From: Eubacteriales bacterium
Lineage (GTDB): Bacteria; Bacillota; Clostridia; Oscillospirales; Oscillospiraceae
NCBI GenBank assembly: GCA_030531505.1
Contig: JAUNNH010000005.1
Location: 1-64,000, forward strand
DNA: 64,000 nucleotides
Direction of reading: 5' to 3'
Shown here: piece by piece, positions 1-11,309 of the stretch
How the letters are laid out: each line of letters begins with the position of its first letter
Numbering within the stretch: the stretch's first letter is position 1
Program-made: the position numbers and the translations under genes
The notes under the pieces: generated by a model
Databases searched by the model: none
The model's input: only the letters and a program-made list of their open reading frames with translations
Told to the model about the DNA's origin: nothing

Positions 1-95
1 ACGCTCTTGTTCGGCTCGATGCCGAAAATGGCCTCGGAGAGCTCGATCTCGCCGATCTTCTCGCCTGCCATGTTGAAAACATTTGCTTTAGGCAT
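1..95 (-). CDS. rplD: 50S ribosomal protein L4, N-terminal part
   Basis: Partial gene that runs off the left edge; only the first 31 or so residues are present. Translation from the ATG at 95 starts [19 protein letters not shown] and continues to a FGIEPN segment, the usual L4 start. L4 binds 23S rRNA near the exit tunnel and in some bacteria also represses its own operon. It lies 19 bases after the rplC stop in the order rpsJ-rplC-rplD of the S10 operon, with a GGAGAG-type ribosome site in the gap. The identification rests on the N-terminus and gene order. Confidence 0.93.
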   Translation of the reverse strand, partial: MPKANVFNMAGEKIGEIELSEAIFGIEPNKS

Positions 96-114
96 TTATG
101 CTGCTCTCCTTTCT

Positions 115-843
115 TTACTTCGTACGGGCGGAAGCCTTCTGCGGGTTGGTACGGGCGGAAGCCTTCTGCGGGTTGAGGGAGATGCCGGCACCCTCGCCCT
201 TCTTGACGGGCTGGGTCTTCGCGGTATCCTTGATATACACGATGCTGCCCTTGGGGCCGGGGACGGCGCCGCGGATCGCGATCATGTTGAGCTCGGAATC
301 GACCTTCACGATGTCCAGATTCTGGACGGTGACCTGGTCAACACCCATGTGGCCAGCCTGCTTCTTGCCCGGGAAAATGCGGGAAGGATCGGTGCTGGAA
401 CCCATGGAACCGGCGTGACGGTGAACCGGACCGCCGCCGTGGCTGGTGGGGGTACGGCCCTGGCCGAAGCGCTTGATAACGCCGGCGTAGCCTTTGCCCT
501 TGCTGGTGCCGGTGACGTCGACCTTGTCGCCCTCGGCAAAGAGGTCGGCCTTCACCACGTCGCCGACTTCCAGCTTGCTGTCGTCCTCAAGACGGAACTC
601 TTTCAGGTGCTTGAGCATGCCCACGCCGGCCTTCTTCAGGTGGCCCGCCTCGGGCTGGCTCAGTTTCTTTTCGGCGACTTCTTCGTAGCCGAGCTGAACG
701 GCCTTGTAGCCTTCCTTCTCTTCGGTCATCTTCTGCACGACCACGCAGGGGCCGGCCTCAATGACGGTGACGGGAATGACCTTGCCGCTCTCGTCGAAGA
801 TCTGCGTCATGCCGACCTTCTTGCCAATGATGGCTTTCTTCAT
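115..843 (-). CDS. rplC: 50S ribosomal protein L3
   Basis: L3 is a primary 23S rRNA binding protein near the peptidyl transferase centre. The protein has 242 residues and opens with [17 protein letters not shown]; the conserved glycine-rich loop ([20 protein letters not shown]) and a [16 protein letters not shown] segment are present. Bacterial L3 is usually about 205-215 residues, so there is a C-terminal extension of roughly 30 residues. The extension ends in two exact copies of NPQKASART, encoded by a 27-bp tandem duplication at 122-175. The start at 843 has GGAGGAAATACA before it. The gap to rpsJ is 122 bases, long for this operon, and can fold. Confidence 0.97.
   Translation of the reverse strand: MKKAIIGKKVGMTQIFDESGKVIPVTVIEAGPCVVVQKMTEEKEGYKAVQLGYEEVAEKKLSQPEAGHLKKAGVGMLKHLKEFRLEDDSKLEVGDVVKADLFAEGDKVDVTGTSKGKGYAGVIKRFGQGRTPTSHGGGPVHRHAGSMGSSTDPSRIFPGKKQAGHMGVDQVTVQNLDIVKVDSELNMIAIRGAVPGPKGSIVYIKDTAKTQPVKKGEGAGISLNPQKASARTNPQKASARTK
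122..175 (-). repeat. 27-bp tandem duplication in the rplC 3' end
   Basis: Two identical 27-base units lie back to back (122-148 and 149-175), within the reading frame of rplC. Each encodes nine residues (NPQKASART), so the frame is kept and the L3 tail simply becomes longer. Seen directly in the sequence. It could be a polymorphic site or, less likely, an assembly artefact. Confidence 0.95.
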
Positions 844-909
844 TGTATTTCCTCCTTCGGTTATTGGTTGCCTCGCTTAGCCCGGCTCGCGCCGTCCAGA
901 GGCTGGCAA

Positions 910-950
910 CTTAACCCGTCCGCACTCGCAAGCTGCGGACTGTGGGTTAT
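910..950 (-). promoter_or_regulatory. Hairpin in the rpsJ-rplC intergenic region
   Basis: On the minus strand AACCC-aca-GTCCGCA pairs with TGCGGAC-g-GGGTT around a nine-base loop. It sits in the transcript between rpsJ and rplC, about 70 bases before the rplC start. There is no U-run after it, so it is more likely an RNA processing, stability or translational control element than a terminator. No function is known from the sequence alone. Confidence 0.45.
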
Positions 951-965
951 TTATAATGGTGTGTC

Positions 966-1283
966 TTACAGCTTGATCTCGATCTGAACGCCGGCCGGGA
1001 CTTCGAGGTTGGAAAGGGCCTCGACGGTCTTCTGGTTGGGGTTCATGATGTCGATCAGGCGCTTGTGGGTGCGGCGCTCGAACTGCTCACGGCTGTCCTT
1101 GTACTTGTGGACGGCGCGCAGGATGGTGACGATCTCGGTCTTGGTGGGCAGGGGGATGGGACCGGAGACCTTGGCGTCGGTGCGCTTGGCAGCCGCGACG
1201 ATGGTCTCGGCGGCCTTGTCGATGAGCTGGTGGTCGTACGCCTTGAGGCGGATGCGGATCATGTTCTTGTTGGTGCTTGCCAT
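966..1283 (-). CDS. rpsJ: 30S ribosomal protein S10
   Basis: S10 is a small-subunit head protein and also NusE, a partner in transcription antitermination. The protein is 105 residues, the family's usual length, with the core [19 protein letters not shown], the GPIPLPTK loop and the [11 protein letters not shown] segment. The reading frame is open further upstream, but the ATG at 1283 is preceded by AAAGGAG and gives the normal N-terminus, so the longer frame is rejected. It is the first gene of the S10 operon here, preceded by a leader of about 300 bases with its own promoter. Confidence 0.98.
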   Translation of the reverse strand: MASTNKNMIRIRLKAYDHQLIDKAAETIVAAAKRTDAKVSGPIPLPTKTEIVTILRAVHKYKDSREQFERRTHKRLIDIMNPNQKTVEALSNLEVPAGVQIEIKL

Positions 1284-1585
1284 GGTTTTGTTTCTCCTTT
1301 TTCGAACGTTTTTTCGCGGCATTGGCTCCGCTCGTATGCGTTCGCATGAAACCCGTTTGCAAATCCTGTACACACAACCGTGCGTATCAGACCGCGTCCG
1401 AAAAACAAACCGGCCTTTTGGCCGGTCGATCCCACGGCGCGCGATATACGCGTGTACCGGATGGGTTTCAGCCGCCCGATTGCGTATCGGGACTGGCCCG
1501 ATACCGGACATACTCCACGGAAGTTACCTCGCTCGCGCGAGCAATCTCCCGCTTCCTCGCATAACACATGCTTTCGCGCACGTGC
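1284..1585 (-). promoter_or_regulatory. Structured leader of the S10 operon with an internal terminator-like hairpin
   Basis: From the predicted start near 1585 to rpsJ the transcript would carry about 300 untranslated bases. At 1409-1426 a perfect 7-bp stem (ACCGGCC, loop AAAA, GGCCGGT) is followed on the minus strand by TTGTTTTTC, as in an intrinsic terminator. Upstream, ATCGGG at 1497-1502, CCCGAT at 1486-1491 and ATCGGG at 1475-1480 give two mutually exclusive 6-bp hairpins. This layout suggests attenuation control, by analogy with ribosomal protein leaders in which a product of the operon binds the RNA. Alternatively the hairpin only ends read-through from the membrane protein gene that stops at 1667. 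Confidence 0.6.
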
Positions 1586-1591
1586 TCGAGT

Positions 1592-1620
1592 AGTATACCA
1601 ATGATCGGTGCGGCTGTCAA
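1592..1620 (-). promoter_or_regulatory. Promoter of the S10 operon
   Basis: On the minus strand TTGACA (1620-1615), a 17-base spacer and TATACT (1597-1592) form a near-consensus vegetative sigma factor promoter. Transcription would start near 1585 and run to rpsJ. Confidence 0.88.
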
Positions 1621-1666
1621 GAGAAATTTCGTTCTTTCTGCAAAAAACTTTGGAGAAATCCTCCGC

Positions 1667-3352
1667 TCAGCGTCGGGACTCCGCCGGCGCCGCCCCTCTC
1701 CCCCTGCATGCGAGCAGGAGGAAGAGCGGAACCAGCAGCTGGACCGGCAGTTCATAGCGTGCAAGATAATAGATCGGCGTACCGACGAGCATGCCCGTCG
1801 CGATCCCGAGGGACGGCAGGAGCGGCAGCACCAGGCTCCCTTCCCCGTTCAGGAGAAGCAGCAGCGCCAGGAGCAGCAGCAGCCAGTTGAGCGGACCGAG
1901 GGGCAGCGAGGGCGTGTCGGTCGGCAGAGGCAGGAAGTCCAGAAAAGCAGGCAGCTTATTCTCAAAGCGCAGGGTGCGCCCCCGGACTTTCGTCTCTCCT
2001 TCATATTTGAAATTGAGGGGGCTGCCGACGCTGATATTGGCCGTGCTCCCGACCGATTCCGGCCGGTTCAGCGCCCAGAAGCCAAAGGTCTCCAGCACCC
2101 AGCCCTCCGCATAGATCCCGACGTTCTGCGGCAGTATCGAGAACCACATCTTCATGAAGCGGCTGCCGCGAAGCGCTTCGAAGTTGAACGCGTCATCCCA
2201 TTTCAGTAAATCCACGCAGCAGGGGCGGTAGGCCGCGGGATAACGCTCCAGCGGCAGCATCTCGTTGAGAAAGCTCTCCTCCTCCTCGGAGAGGACGCCC
2301 TCCTCACTCGCGGCCACGCGCGCCATTTGATTGAGCATCAGGCCCCCGATCTCTTCCTTGGGCGTACCGACGCCGAGCTGCCGGTACACCGGGACGATCA
2401 TGATCCCCCAGAGCAGCAGCGCCACCAGGGTGAGCAGCAGGGCCGGACGCAGCGCGGCGCTCTCCTTCCTCTGTCTGCGGCGGCGCAGGAAGAGGACGAG
2501 CAGACCCGCGGCGCCGCCGAGGATGGCGCTGAAGCCGTTGTTGCGGCTGAAGAGCACCAGGAGGGTGAGCAGGAAAAAGCGCAGGCCCCAGGCCGTGCTC
2601 CGCTTTTCCGGCTTTTCCGGCAGCACAAGGTTTGCCAGTTCAAGCGTCCAGAGTACGACGAAGGCGGCAAAAAAGGGATCCTTCCACATGGCGATGCTGA
2701 TCGCGGCCACATAGGGGTCGAGCCCGAAGATGAGGGCCAGTGCCGTGCGCCCGTACCAATGCAGACGTCCGCGCTCCCCCACCCAGGTGCAGAGTGCGGC
2801 GAGCGCCCCCGACAAGGTCAGCATCTGCACCAGCGCGTAAACAAAGCAGCCGGCCGTGACATCCTTGCTGCTTAAGGCACCGCCCACGCGCAGGCACAGA
2901 CGGATGAAAAGCGTGTACAGGATCGGATTGCGATTGCTCAGCGTGCTCAGGTCGAACGCCTGTCCCACCGACTGGCTCGTATCCGCAAAAAAGAAGGCGG
3001 GATAATAGCGCAGCAGATAGGGCAGCCACAGGATCATCAGCAGCGCCCAGCTTCCCCAGAACCATCCGTTTCTCCAAACTCGCAGCGGTTCCGTGCCGAT
3101 CGCGGCACGCCCGGTGCGAAAAAGCCGCAGTGCAAGGCAGGCAAGCAAAAAAACGACGGCGGCCAATGCGAACAGGAGAAGCCAGTCCCTCCCCGTCCAG
3201 GGGAGCAGGTAGTTTTCCGTCATCCGTCCGTCGTATGCGGATTCGATATGCATCTTTCTGCCGAACTGCCAGGCCGTGGCAAAGAGCAGAGCATAGAGAG
3301 CCAGCAGCACCCGCGCGCCCGGTCGCTCGGGAAGTATCCAGTTGCGCTTCAT
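1667..3352 (-). CDS. Polytopic membrane protein, DUF6020-like
   Basis: A 561-residue protein with about 12-14 hydrophobic segments spread over its length. After the first three membrane spans it has the segment YYPAFFFADTSQSVGQAF followed by SNRNPILYTLFIRLCLRVG. This resembles the conserved loop of Firmicute DUF6020 membrane proteins, which look like GT-C type lipid-sugar transferases. The two arginine/lysine-rich loops after the first spans fit inside-facing orientation. The start at 3352 has GGAGGAAAGACC before it. It follows the truncated LysR gene with a gap of 111 bases. The function is unknown; a glycan or lipid-linked sugar role is inference only. Confidence 0.6.
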   Translation of the reverse strand: MKRNWILPERPGARVLLALYALLFATAWQFGRKMHIESAYDGRMTENYLLPWTGRDWLLLFALAAVVFLLACLALRLFRTGRAAIGTEPLRVWRNGWFWGSWALLMILWLPYLLRYYPAFFFADTSQSVGQAFDLSTLSNRNPILYTLFIRLCLRVGGALSSKDVTAGCFVYALVQMLTLSGALAALCTWVGERGRLHWYGRTALALIFGLDPYVAAISIAMWKDPFFAAFVVLWTLELANLVLPEKPEKRSTAWGLRFFLLTLLVLFSRNNGFSAILGGAAGLLVLFLRRRRQRKESAALRPALLLTLVALLLWGIMIVPVYRQLGVGTPKEEIGGLMLNQMARVAASEEGVLSEEEESFLNEMLPLERYPAAYRPCCVDLLKWDDAFNFEALRGSRFMKMWFSILPQNVGIYAEGWVLETFGFWALNRPESVGSTANISVGSPLNFKYEGETKVRGRTLRFENKLPAFLDFLPLPTDTPSLPLGPLNWLLLLLALLLLLNGEGSLVLPLLPSLGIATGMLVGTPIYYLARYELPVQLLVPLFLLLACRGRGAAPAESRR

Positions 3353-3463
3353 GGTCTTTCCTCCGCTCCGACGGCCTCCGAAAAAGCCGCCCGTTTTGTT
3401 ATCTTCAGCCCCGCGCCTGCAGCCCGTCCCGGGTCTCCGTGCTCACAGTGAACACCTCCGTGC

Positions 3464-3775
3464 TCACAGACGAGAGCCTTCCGCGTCACACGGCCGGGCA
3501 GTCCCCGCAGATCCGTCACCCGCCGCGCGCACGCGTTCAGCCGCGCGCTCCGCCTGCTTCAGCAGGCCCTCCGCCTCCTCACGCAGCTGCTCGCCCGCAG
3601 CTGTTAGGCCGAGCACGCGGTTATCACGCCGCAGCAGTTTCACGCCCAGCTCCTCCTCCAGCGCCGCCACCGCGCGGCTGGTAGTGGAGTGGCTGATATA
3701 CAGCCGCTTCGCACCGAGGCTAAAGCTGCGGCATTCGGCGACTGCCAGGAAAATGCGCAGCTTTTCCAGCTCCAT
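3464..3775 (-). CDS. Truncated LysR-type regulator (DNA-binding domain only)
   Basis: The 103-residue frame starts MELEKLRIFLAVAECRSFS and contains a complete LysR winged helix-turn-helix (residues 1-60), then a short helical linker. The effector-binding domain of about 200 residues expected in this family is absent, because the frame stops at 3464. Its start codon overlaps the cdd stop codon (TGATG), so it is translationally coupled to cytidine deaminase. It may be a decayed regulator or a stand-alone DNA-binding protein. A frameshift was considered, but the 111 bases downstream do not encode a LysR-like continuation that I can recognise. Confidence 0.7.
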   Translation of the reverse strand: MELEKLRIFLAVAECRSFSLGAKRLYISHSTTSRAVAALEEELGVKLLRRDNRVLGLTAAGEQLREEAEGLLKQAERAAERVRAAGDGSAGTARPCDAEGSRL

Positions 3776-4155
3776 CAGAAATTAAAGGTGTGCGGCAGCA
3801 GCTCCGAGAGCTTATAGCTCACATAGCGGTTGCCCGCTTTGGCGCAGAGCACCTCCATATCCGGAGAGAACTCCGCCAGGAACTGGCGGCAGGCACCGCA
3901 GGGCGTGCACCAGTTCTCACTGTCGGCATAGATCGCGATGCGGCGGAAGTTGCGGTGCCCTTCGCTGACCGCCTTGCAGCAGGCGGTGCGCTCGGCACAG
4001 ATCGTGCTGCCGAGCGCGGCGTTCTCAATGTTGCAGCCGGTAAAGACGGTGCCGTCGTCACACTCGATGGCCGCGCCGACCGCGAAGTGCGAATACGGAA
4101 TGTAAGCGTTGAGGGAGGCCTGTTTGGCCATGGACATCAGTTCTCTGTCGGTCAT
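3775..4155 (-). CDS. cdd: Cytidine deaminase
   Basis: Converts cytidine and deoxycytidine to uridine and deoxyuridine in pyrimidine salvage. The 126-residue length is that of the homotetrameric bacterial enzyme. The zinc and catalytic signature is complete: CAE at residues 53-55 (with catalytic glutamate 55) and PCGAC at 85-89. The substrate segment GCNIENA is at 40-46. The start at 4155 has AAAGGAG about 8 bases upstream. The gene sits directly after the hairpin-array repeat at 4172-4377 and overlaps the truncated LysR gene by one base. Confidence 0.96.
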   Translation of the reverse strand: MTDRELMSMAKQASLNAYIPYSHFAVGAAIECDDGTVFTGCNIENAALGSTICAERTACCKAVSEGHRNFRRIAIYADSENWCTPCGACRQFLAEFSPDMEVLCAKAGNRYVSYKLSELLPHTFNF

Positions 4156-4171
4156 CGCTTTCTGCTCCTTT

Positions 4172-4377
4172 TATAATGATTATAGGATGGCGAAAAGCCA
4201 AAAAGCTTTTCGCCGTGCCGCTTTGCGGCGCAGCAAAACAGCGGGGCTGTTTTGCCATATAATCCTTGCAATGAACATCGGGCGAATGATTCCATGAATC
4301 ATTCACTGCCAAACTTGTCGTTTGGCAGTGAAATCAATCGAACCTTCGATTGATTTCGCCATCCGATGATCATTATA
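4172..4377. repeat. MITE-like hairpin-array repeat, about 206 bp
   Basis: The ends form an inverted repeat of 24 bases with 22 matches (4172-4195 and 4354-4377; TATAATGAT and GGATGGCGAAA are identical in both arms). Between them lie consecutive hairpins: GCGAAAAGC/GCTTTTCGC (4190-4213), GCAAAACAG/CTGTTTTGC, GAATGATT/AATCATTC, CACTGCCAAA/TTTGGCAGTG and AAATCAATCGAA/TTCGATTGATTT. No reading frame of note is present. It fills the gap between cdd and the binding-protein gene and may end transcription of the latter. A related shorter unit lies at 35755-35803. The element is probably non-autonomous and mobile, but no transposase match can be shown. Confidence 0.75.
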
Positions 4378-4390
4378 TTACTAATAAGTA

Positions 4391-6022
4391 TTACCCCAGA
4401 TCGATGGTCCAGTTGGGGAAGTTATAGAGCGGGTTGCCGGCGTTGGCGTCGATCCCCTTGCAGACACCGCGATGGGTGATGATCTGCTGGCGCTCGAAGC
4501 CGATGGTGATAAGGCTGCCTACGCTGCGCGTGACATACTCGGCAAGCTGGTAATAGGTTGAGGCGCGGGAGGCGTCGTTGGCCAGAAGGTACTGCTGGAT
4601 CGCTCCCTCGATGCTCGCGTCGTTGGAGCGGGAGAAGTTGATGTTCGTGACACCGTTCTCCTCCTCTTTGCGTGTCTGCAGGATCTCGGTCAGATCGAAA
4701 TTGGCGCGCAGCTGGGTCTCGGCATAGTACATGTCCAGGGTCAGCTCCTTGTTGCCAACCTGGACGACGCCATCCTCCAGCGCTTTCTTGTAGTTCTCCC
4801 AGGTGAGCTCGTGGACTGTCACCTGCAGGCCGATGGAGGCCATGTCTTCCTTGAATTTATAAGCCACGCCGGACTTCGCGGCGCTGTCGGAGCAGATGAC
4901 GAAGTTGAGGTTGATCTCCTGCGGCGAACCGGACATGAATTCCAGCATCCCATCGTCGTCATAGTCCTGCACGCCCGCGCCCTCCAGGACACGCTTGCAT
5001 GTGTCGAGGTTGAATTCCAGGGCGGCGGCAAGCTGCGCCGGATAATCCTTGCAGGTGGGATACATCGGGATCGGGGTTGCCACAGCGTTGCCGTCGAGCA
5101 GCTCCTCCAGATACGCGCGGTCGAAGGCATACTGCATGGCCACGCGGAAATAGCTGTAGCGGCCGAGCATGCTCTCCTGGTTGATTGCCACATAGTGCAT
5201 GTTGGTGGTGGCAAAGGTATGGATCTCGTTGGTGCTGGCATAGCCCAGGCTTGAATAGCTGGACGGGTCGTTCACCACCACGTCGATGTAGGAGTCCTCA
5301 TAGGCAGCGATGGTGTCGGCGGCGTTGGTGTATTCCTTGATGTAGATCGTGTCGACCGGGAGATTCTTGTAGCCGGGATAGTATTCATTCGCGTGCAGCT
5401 CGGTGTTGTCCTCGTTATAGCAGTAAGGACCGCTGCCGATAGGACGCACGCCGTCCTTGGTGTCGTAGGTACCGCGCTTGATGATGGGGAGATTCATGAG
5501 CTTGACGAGTTGCGTATCTCCGATGCCGAGCGCGACCTGGAACTGGTCCTCGCCCGAGGGCGAGGCGCCCTGGTAGCTGGAGAAGCGGCCCTTGAAGCGA
5601 TCGGCGTTGATGCACATGCCCATAGAGTAACAGAGGTCGCTCGGCGTGACGGGGTCACCATTGGAGAACTTGCGCTCGGTGTCGATCGTGAAGGTCCAGA
5701 GCGTACCGTCGTCGTTGCACTTCCAGTCGAGGATCACATTGGGGATGACCTCAAAATTGTTGTTGATCTCCACCATGTTGTCATAGACAAGATCGCAGAT
5801 AAGCTGGTTGGCCCGGTTGGTGGCGACCATGGGGTTGAAGCTGTAGCGCGGATTGGAGTTGAGGGAAAAGACCCGGTCCAGACCGAGGGAGCGCTCCACA
5901 TCCCGGCCGCCGGTAGAGTCCGGGACCTCGTTCCAGTTGATCTTTGTCCCGGCACAGCCGGAAAGGCCGAGCAGCATCGCCGCGGCGAGCAGCAGGAGGA
6001 TCATTCTCTTTATCTGTTTCAT
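4391..6022 (-). CDS. ABC transporter substrate-binding lipoprotein, family 5 (peptide/nickel type)
   Basis: Extracytoplasmic solute-binding protein of the oligopeptide/dipeptide type, 543 residues. It begins MKQIKRMILLLLAAAMLLG and has a lipobox LSGC, so it should be a lipid-anchored protein on the outer face of the membrane. The family features FSNGDPVTPSDLCYSM and the AFDRAYLEELLDG segment are present. The frame is open for 38 more codons upstream, but the ATG at 6022 follows GGAGATCAAGC and gives the signal peptide. No permease or ATPase genes are next to it, so it is an orphan in this window. It follows pgeF by 26 bases and is likely in the same transcript. Confidence 0.88.
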   Translation of the reverse strand: MKQIKRMILLLLAAAMLLGLSGCAGTKINWNEVPDSTGGRDVERSLGLDRVFSLNSNPRYSFNPMVATNRANQLICDLVYDNMVEINNNFEVIPNVILDWKCNDDGTLWTFTIDTERKFSNGDPVTPSDLCYSMGMCINADRFKGRFSSYQGASPSGEDQFQVALGIGDTQLVKLMNLPIIKRGTYDTKDGVRPIGSGPYCYNEDNTELHANEYYPGYKNLPVDTIYIKEYTNAADTIAAYEDSYIDVVVNDPSSYSSLGYASTNEIHTFATTNMHYVAINQESMLGRYSYFRVAMQYAFDRAYLEELLDGNAVATPIPMYPTCKDYPAQLAAALEFNLDTCKRVLEGAGVQDYDDDGMLEFMSGSPQEINLNFVICSDSAAKSGVAYKFKEDMASIGLQVTVHELTWENYKKALEDGVVQVGNKELTLDMYYAETQLRANFDLTEILQTRKEEENGVTNINFSRSNDASIEGAIQQYLLANDASRASTYYQLAEYVTRSVGSLITIGFERQQIITHRGVCKGIDANAGNPLYNFPNWTIDLG

Positions 6023-6048
6023 GCTTGATCTCCAGATTCGTAAGGGGA

Positions 6049-6840
6049 TTAAAGGACAATGCAGGCGCACTGGCCGCCGCGCTGTCCCTTTGTGTAGCGG
6101 TGGGACCAGTATTTCTCGTGCGAGCAGAAAGTACACTCCTCCGACACGTCGATCCGCTCCGCCGGGACGCCCAACTGCATGAGCCGCCGCGCGTTCGCCG
6201 CGCGCAGGTCCACCAGCGTCTTGCCGTCGGCGCGGCGCACGAAGAGTTCCGCGGTGTCGCCGCCGAGCCAGGCTGTGATCGCCTCAGGCACATCGTCGTC
6301 GGTCTCGAAGCAGCAGCGCCCGATGGCCGGACCGATGGCGGCACAGAGATCCTGCGCCTGTGCGCCGAGCGTTTTGAGCTGCCGCAGCGCTTCGCCGAGG
6401 ATGTCCCCCACCGAGCTGCGCCAGCCGCAATGCACCGCGGCGGCGGCCTTCCCGTCCTTTTCGTACAGCAGCACCGGCACGCAGTCAGCCGTAAAACAAA
6501 AGAGCGGCAGCTGCCTTGTCGTGGTGGCGATACCGTCGGCCTCATAGGGGACCGTGCTCAGGCAGACGTGCCGATCCCGCTCGTCGACCAGACGCACAAC
6601 GGCTCCGTGCACCTGTTTGGTGACGGCGCAGTCGTCCGGTCCCGCACCCATGAGCGCCGCCACGCGGCGGAAGTTCTCACGGATGTTCTCCGGCTCGTCG
6701 CCGTGGCCGGAGATCAGGTTCAGACTGCTGAGGTGCCCGGTGCTGACCCCACCATAGCGCGTCGTGAAGGCGTGCCGTGCGGGGATCAGGCTGGACGTCA
6801 TATACACCAGGCCGTTTTCGTTGTGTTCAATAAATGCCAT
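6049..6840 (-). CDS. pgeF: Peptidoglycan editing factor / polyphenol oxidase family protein (DUF152)
   Basis: A 263-residue member of the YfiH/LACC1 family. Members remove wrongly incorporated residues from UDP-MurNAc precursors or act on purine nucleosides; which applies here cannot be seen. The metal-binding residues are present: cysteine in FTADCVPVLL, histidine in AVHCGWRSSVG and a cysteine in IGRCCFE. The N-terminal TRYGGVS segment is also conserved. It starts one base after the secA stop, so it is in an operon with secA, and is followed after 26 bases by the binding-protein gene. Confidence 0.9.
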   Translation of the reverse strand: MAFIEHNENGLVYMTSSLIPARHAFTTRYGGVSTGHLSSLNLISGHGDEPENIRENFRRVAALMGAGPDDCAVTKQVHGAVVRLVDERDRHVCLSTVPYEADGIATTTRQLPLFCFTADCVPVLLYEKDGKAAAAVHCGWRSSVGDILGEALRQLKTLGAQAQDLCAAIGPAIGRCCFETDDDVPEAITAWLGGDTAELFVRRADGKTLVDLRAANARRLMQLGVPAERIDVSEECTFCSHEKYWSHRYTKGQRGGQCACIVL

Positions 6841-6841
6841 G

Positions 6842-9610
<2,769 letters not shown>

Positions 9611-9703
9611 AGTATCGGTACCTTTCTGCTGTGAACATAGATATACAGGTTGGAGTATACCACAAGAACAGGATAAAAAAAAGTCCCTCCCTGTCAAAAA
9701 ATC

Positions 9704-9732
9704 TTGTCGCGGGGCAAAAGCTATGGTACAAT
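9704..9732 (+). promoter_or_regulatory. Promoter of the DUF1846 gene
   Basis: TTGTCG (9704-9709), a 17-base spacer and TACAAT (9727-9732) lie 39 bases before the ATG at 9771, in the divergent gap with secA. Confidence 0.7.
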
Positions 9733-9770
9733 ACCCTGCGTTGAGATTTTCGCAGACGAGGGTATGCGCT

Positions 9771-11255
9771 ATGAACCACATCGGCTTTGACAACGACAAA
9801 TATGTAAAGCTTCAGTCCCAAAACATCCGCGACCGTATCTCCCAGTTCGGCGGCAAGCTGTACCTGGAGTTCGGCGGCAAGCTCTTCGACGACTACCATG
9901 CCTCCCGCGTGCTCCCCGGCTTCCAGCCGGACAGCAAGGTGCGTATGCTGCTGGAGATGAAGGACGAGGCGGAGATCGTCATCGCCATCTCGGCGGACGA
10001 CATCGAGCGCAGCAAGCGCCGCGGCGACCTCGGCATCACCTACGACGAGGACACGCTCCGCCTGATCGACGCCTTCCGCGGCATCGGGCTCTTCATCGGC
10101 TCCGTGGTCATCACCCACTACCGCGGGCAGAGCATCGCGGACAAGTTCAAAAAACGCCTTGAGACGCTGGGCATCCCGGTGTATCTGCACTACATCATCC
10201 CCGACTATCCCGCGAACATCCCGCTGATCGTCTCGGAGGAGGGCTTTGGCCGCAACGAGTATATTGAGACGAGCCGTTCGCTGGTCGTTGTCACGGCCCC
10301 CGGCCCCGGCAGCGGCAAGATGGCCACCTGCCTCAGCCAGCTCTACCATGAGAACAAGCGCGGCGTTCAGGCGGGCTACGCCAAGTTCGAGACCTTCCCG
10401 ATCTGGAACCTCCCGCTCAAGCACCCCGTGAACCTCGCCTACGAGGCCGCGACCGCGGACCTCGACGACGTCAACATGATCGACCCCTTCCACCTCGAGG
10501 CCTATGGTGTCACCACCGTGAACTACAACCGCGATGTGGAGATCTTCCCGGTGCTCGAGGCGATGTTCCGCCAGATCTACGGCGCGAGCCCCTACAAGAG
10601 CCCGACGGACATGGGCGTCAATATGGCCGGCTACTGCATCAGCGACGACGAGGCCTGCCGCGAGGCGAGCCGTCAGGAGATCATCCGCCGTTACTACGCC
10701 GCGGCCTGCCAGGTCCGTCAGGGTCTGAGCGATCCCGCCGAGGTGCGCAAGATCGAGCTTTTGATGAACTCGATGGGCATCGGCCCGGCCGACCGCGCGG
10801 TCGTCGCCCCGGCGCTTCAGCGCGCGGAAGAGACCGGCAACCCCGCCATGGCGCTGGAGCTGCCGGACGGGACGATCATCACCGGCAAGACGACCTCGCT
10901 GCTGGGCGCGGCCTCGGCCTGTCTGCTGAACGCGCTCAAGTACCTCGCGGGGATCGACAAGAAGCACCTGCTGCTGCCCCCCGGCATCATCGAGCCGATC
11001 CAGCACCTGAAGGTCGAGCACCTCGGCAACCACAATCCCCGCCTGCACACCGACGAGCTGCTGATCGCGCTCTCGATCTGCGGCGTCACGAACCCGATGG
11101 CGGGCTACGCCATCGACCAGCTCGAGAAGCTGCGCGGCTGCGAGGCGCACTCCTCCGTCATCCTCTCGCATGTGGACCTGGACCTCTTCAAGAAGATCGG
11201 CGTGAACCTCAGTTGCGAACCGCGCTACCAGGCCAAGAAACTGTACCATAAGTAA
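9771..11255 (+). CDS. DUF1846 domain-containing protein
   Basis: A soluble 494-residue protein of the DUF1846 family, widely conserved in Firmicutes and actinobacteria, with a predicted nucleotide-binding fold but no settled role. The conserved opening ([20 protein letters not shown]) and the glycine-rich stretch [20 protein letters not shown] near residue 185 are visible and support the assignment; the latter resembles a P-loop. The ATG at 9771 follows GAGGGT; in-frame sequence upstream of it is non-coding. It is transcribed alone, divergent from secA, from a recognisable promoter. Confidence 0.93.
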   Translation: MNHIGFDNDKYVKLQSQNIRDRISQFGGKLYLEFGGKLFDDYHASRVLPGFQPDSKVRMLLEMKDEAEIVIAISADDIERSKRRGDLGITYDEDTLRLIDAFRGIGLFIGSVVITHYRGQSIADKFKKRLETLGIPVYLHYIIPDYPANIPLIVSEEGFGRNEYIETSRSLVVVTAPGPGSGKMATCLSQLYHENKRGVQAGYAKFETFPIWNLPLKHPVNLAYEAATADLDDVNMIDPFHLEAYGVTTVNYNRDVEIFPVLEAMFRQIYGASPYKSPTDMGVNMAGYCISDDEACREASRQEIIRRYYAAACQVRQGLSDPAEVRKIELLMNSMGIGPADRAVVAPALQRAEETGNPAMALELPDGTIITGKTTSLLGAASACLLNALKYLAGIDKKHLLLPPGIIEPIQHLKVEHLGNHNPRLHTDELLIALSICGVTNPMAGYAIDQLEKLRGCEAHSSVILSHVDLDLFKKIGVNLSCEPRYQAKKLYHK

Positions 11256-11309
11256 ATAACGTTTATAAATCATAAAGCAGAACGGACCGCCGGTGCGATC
11301 CGTTCTGCT

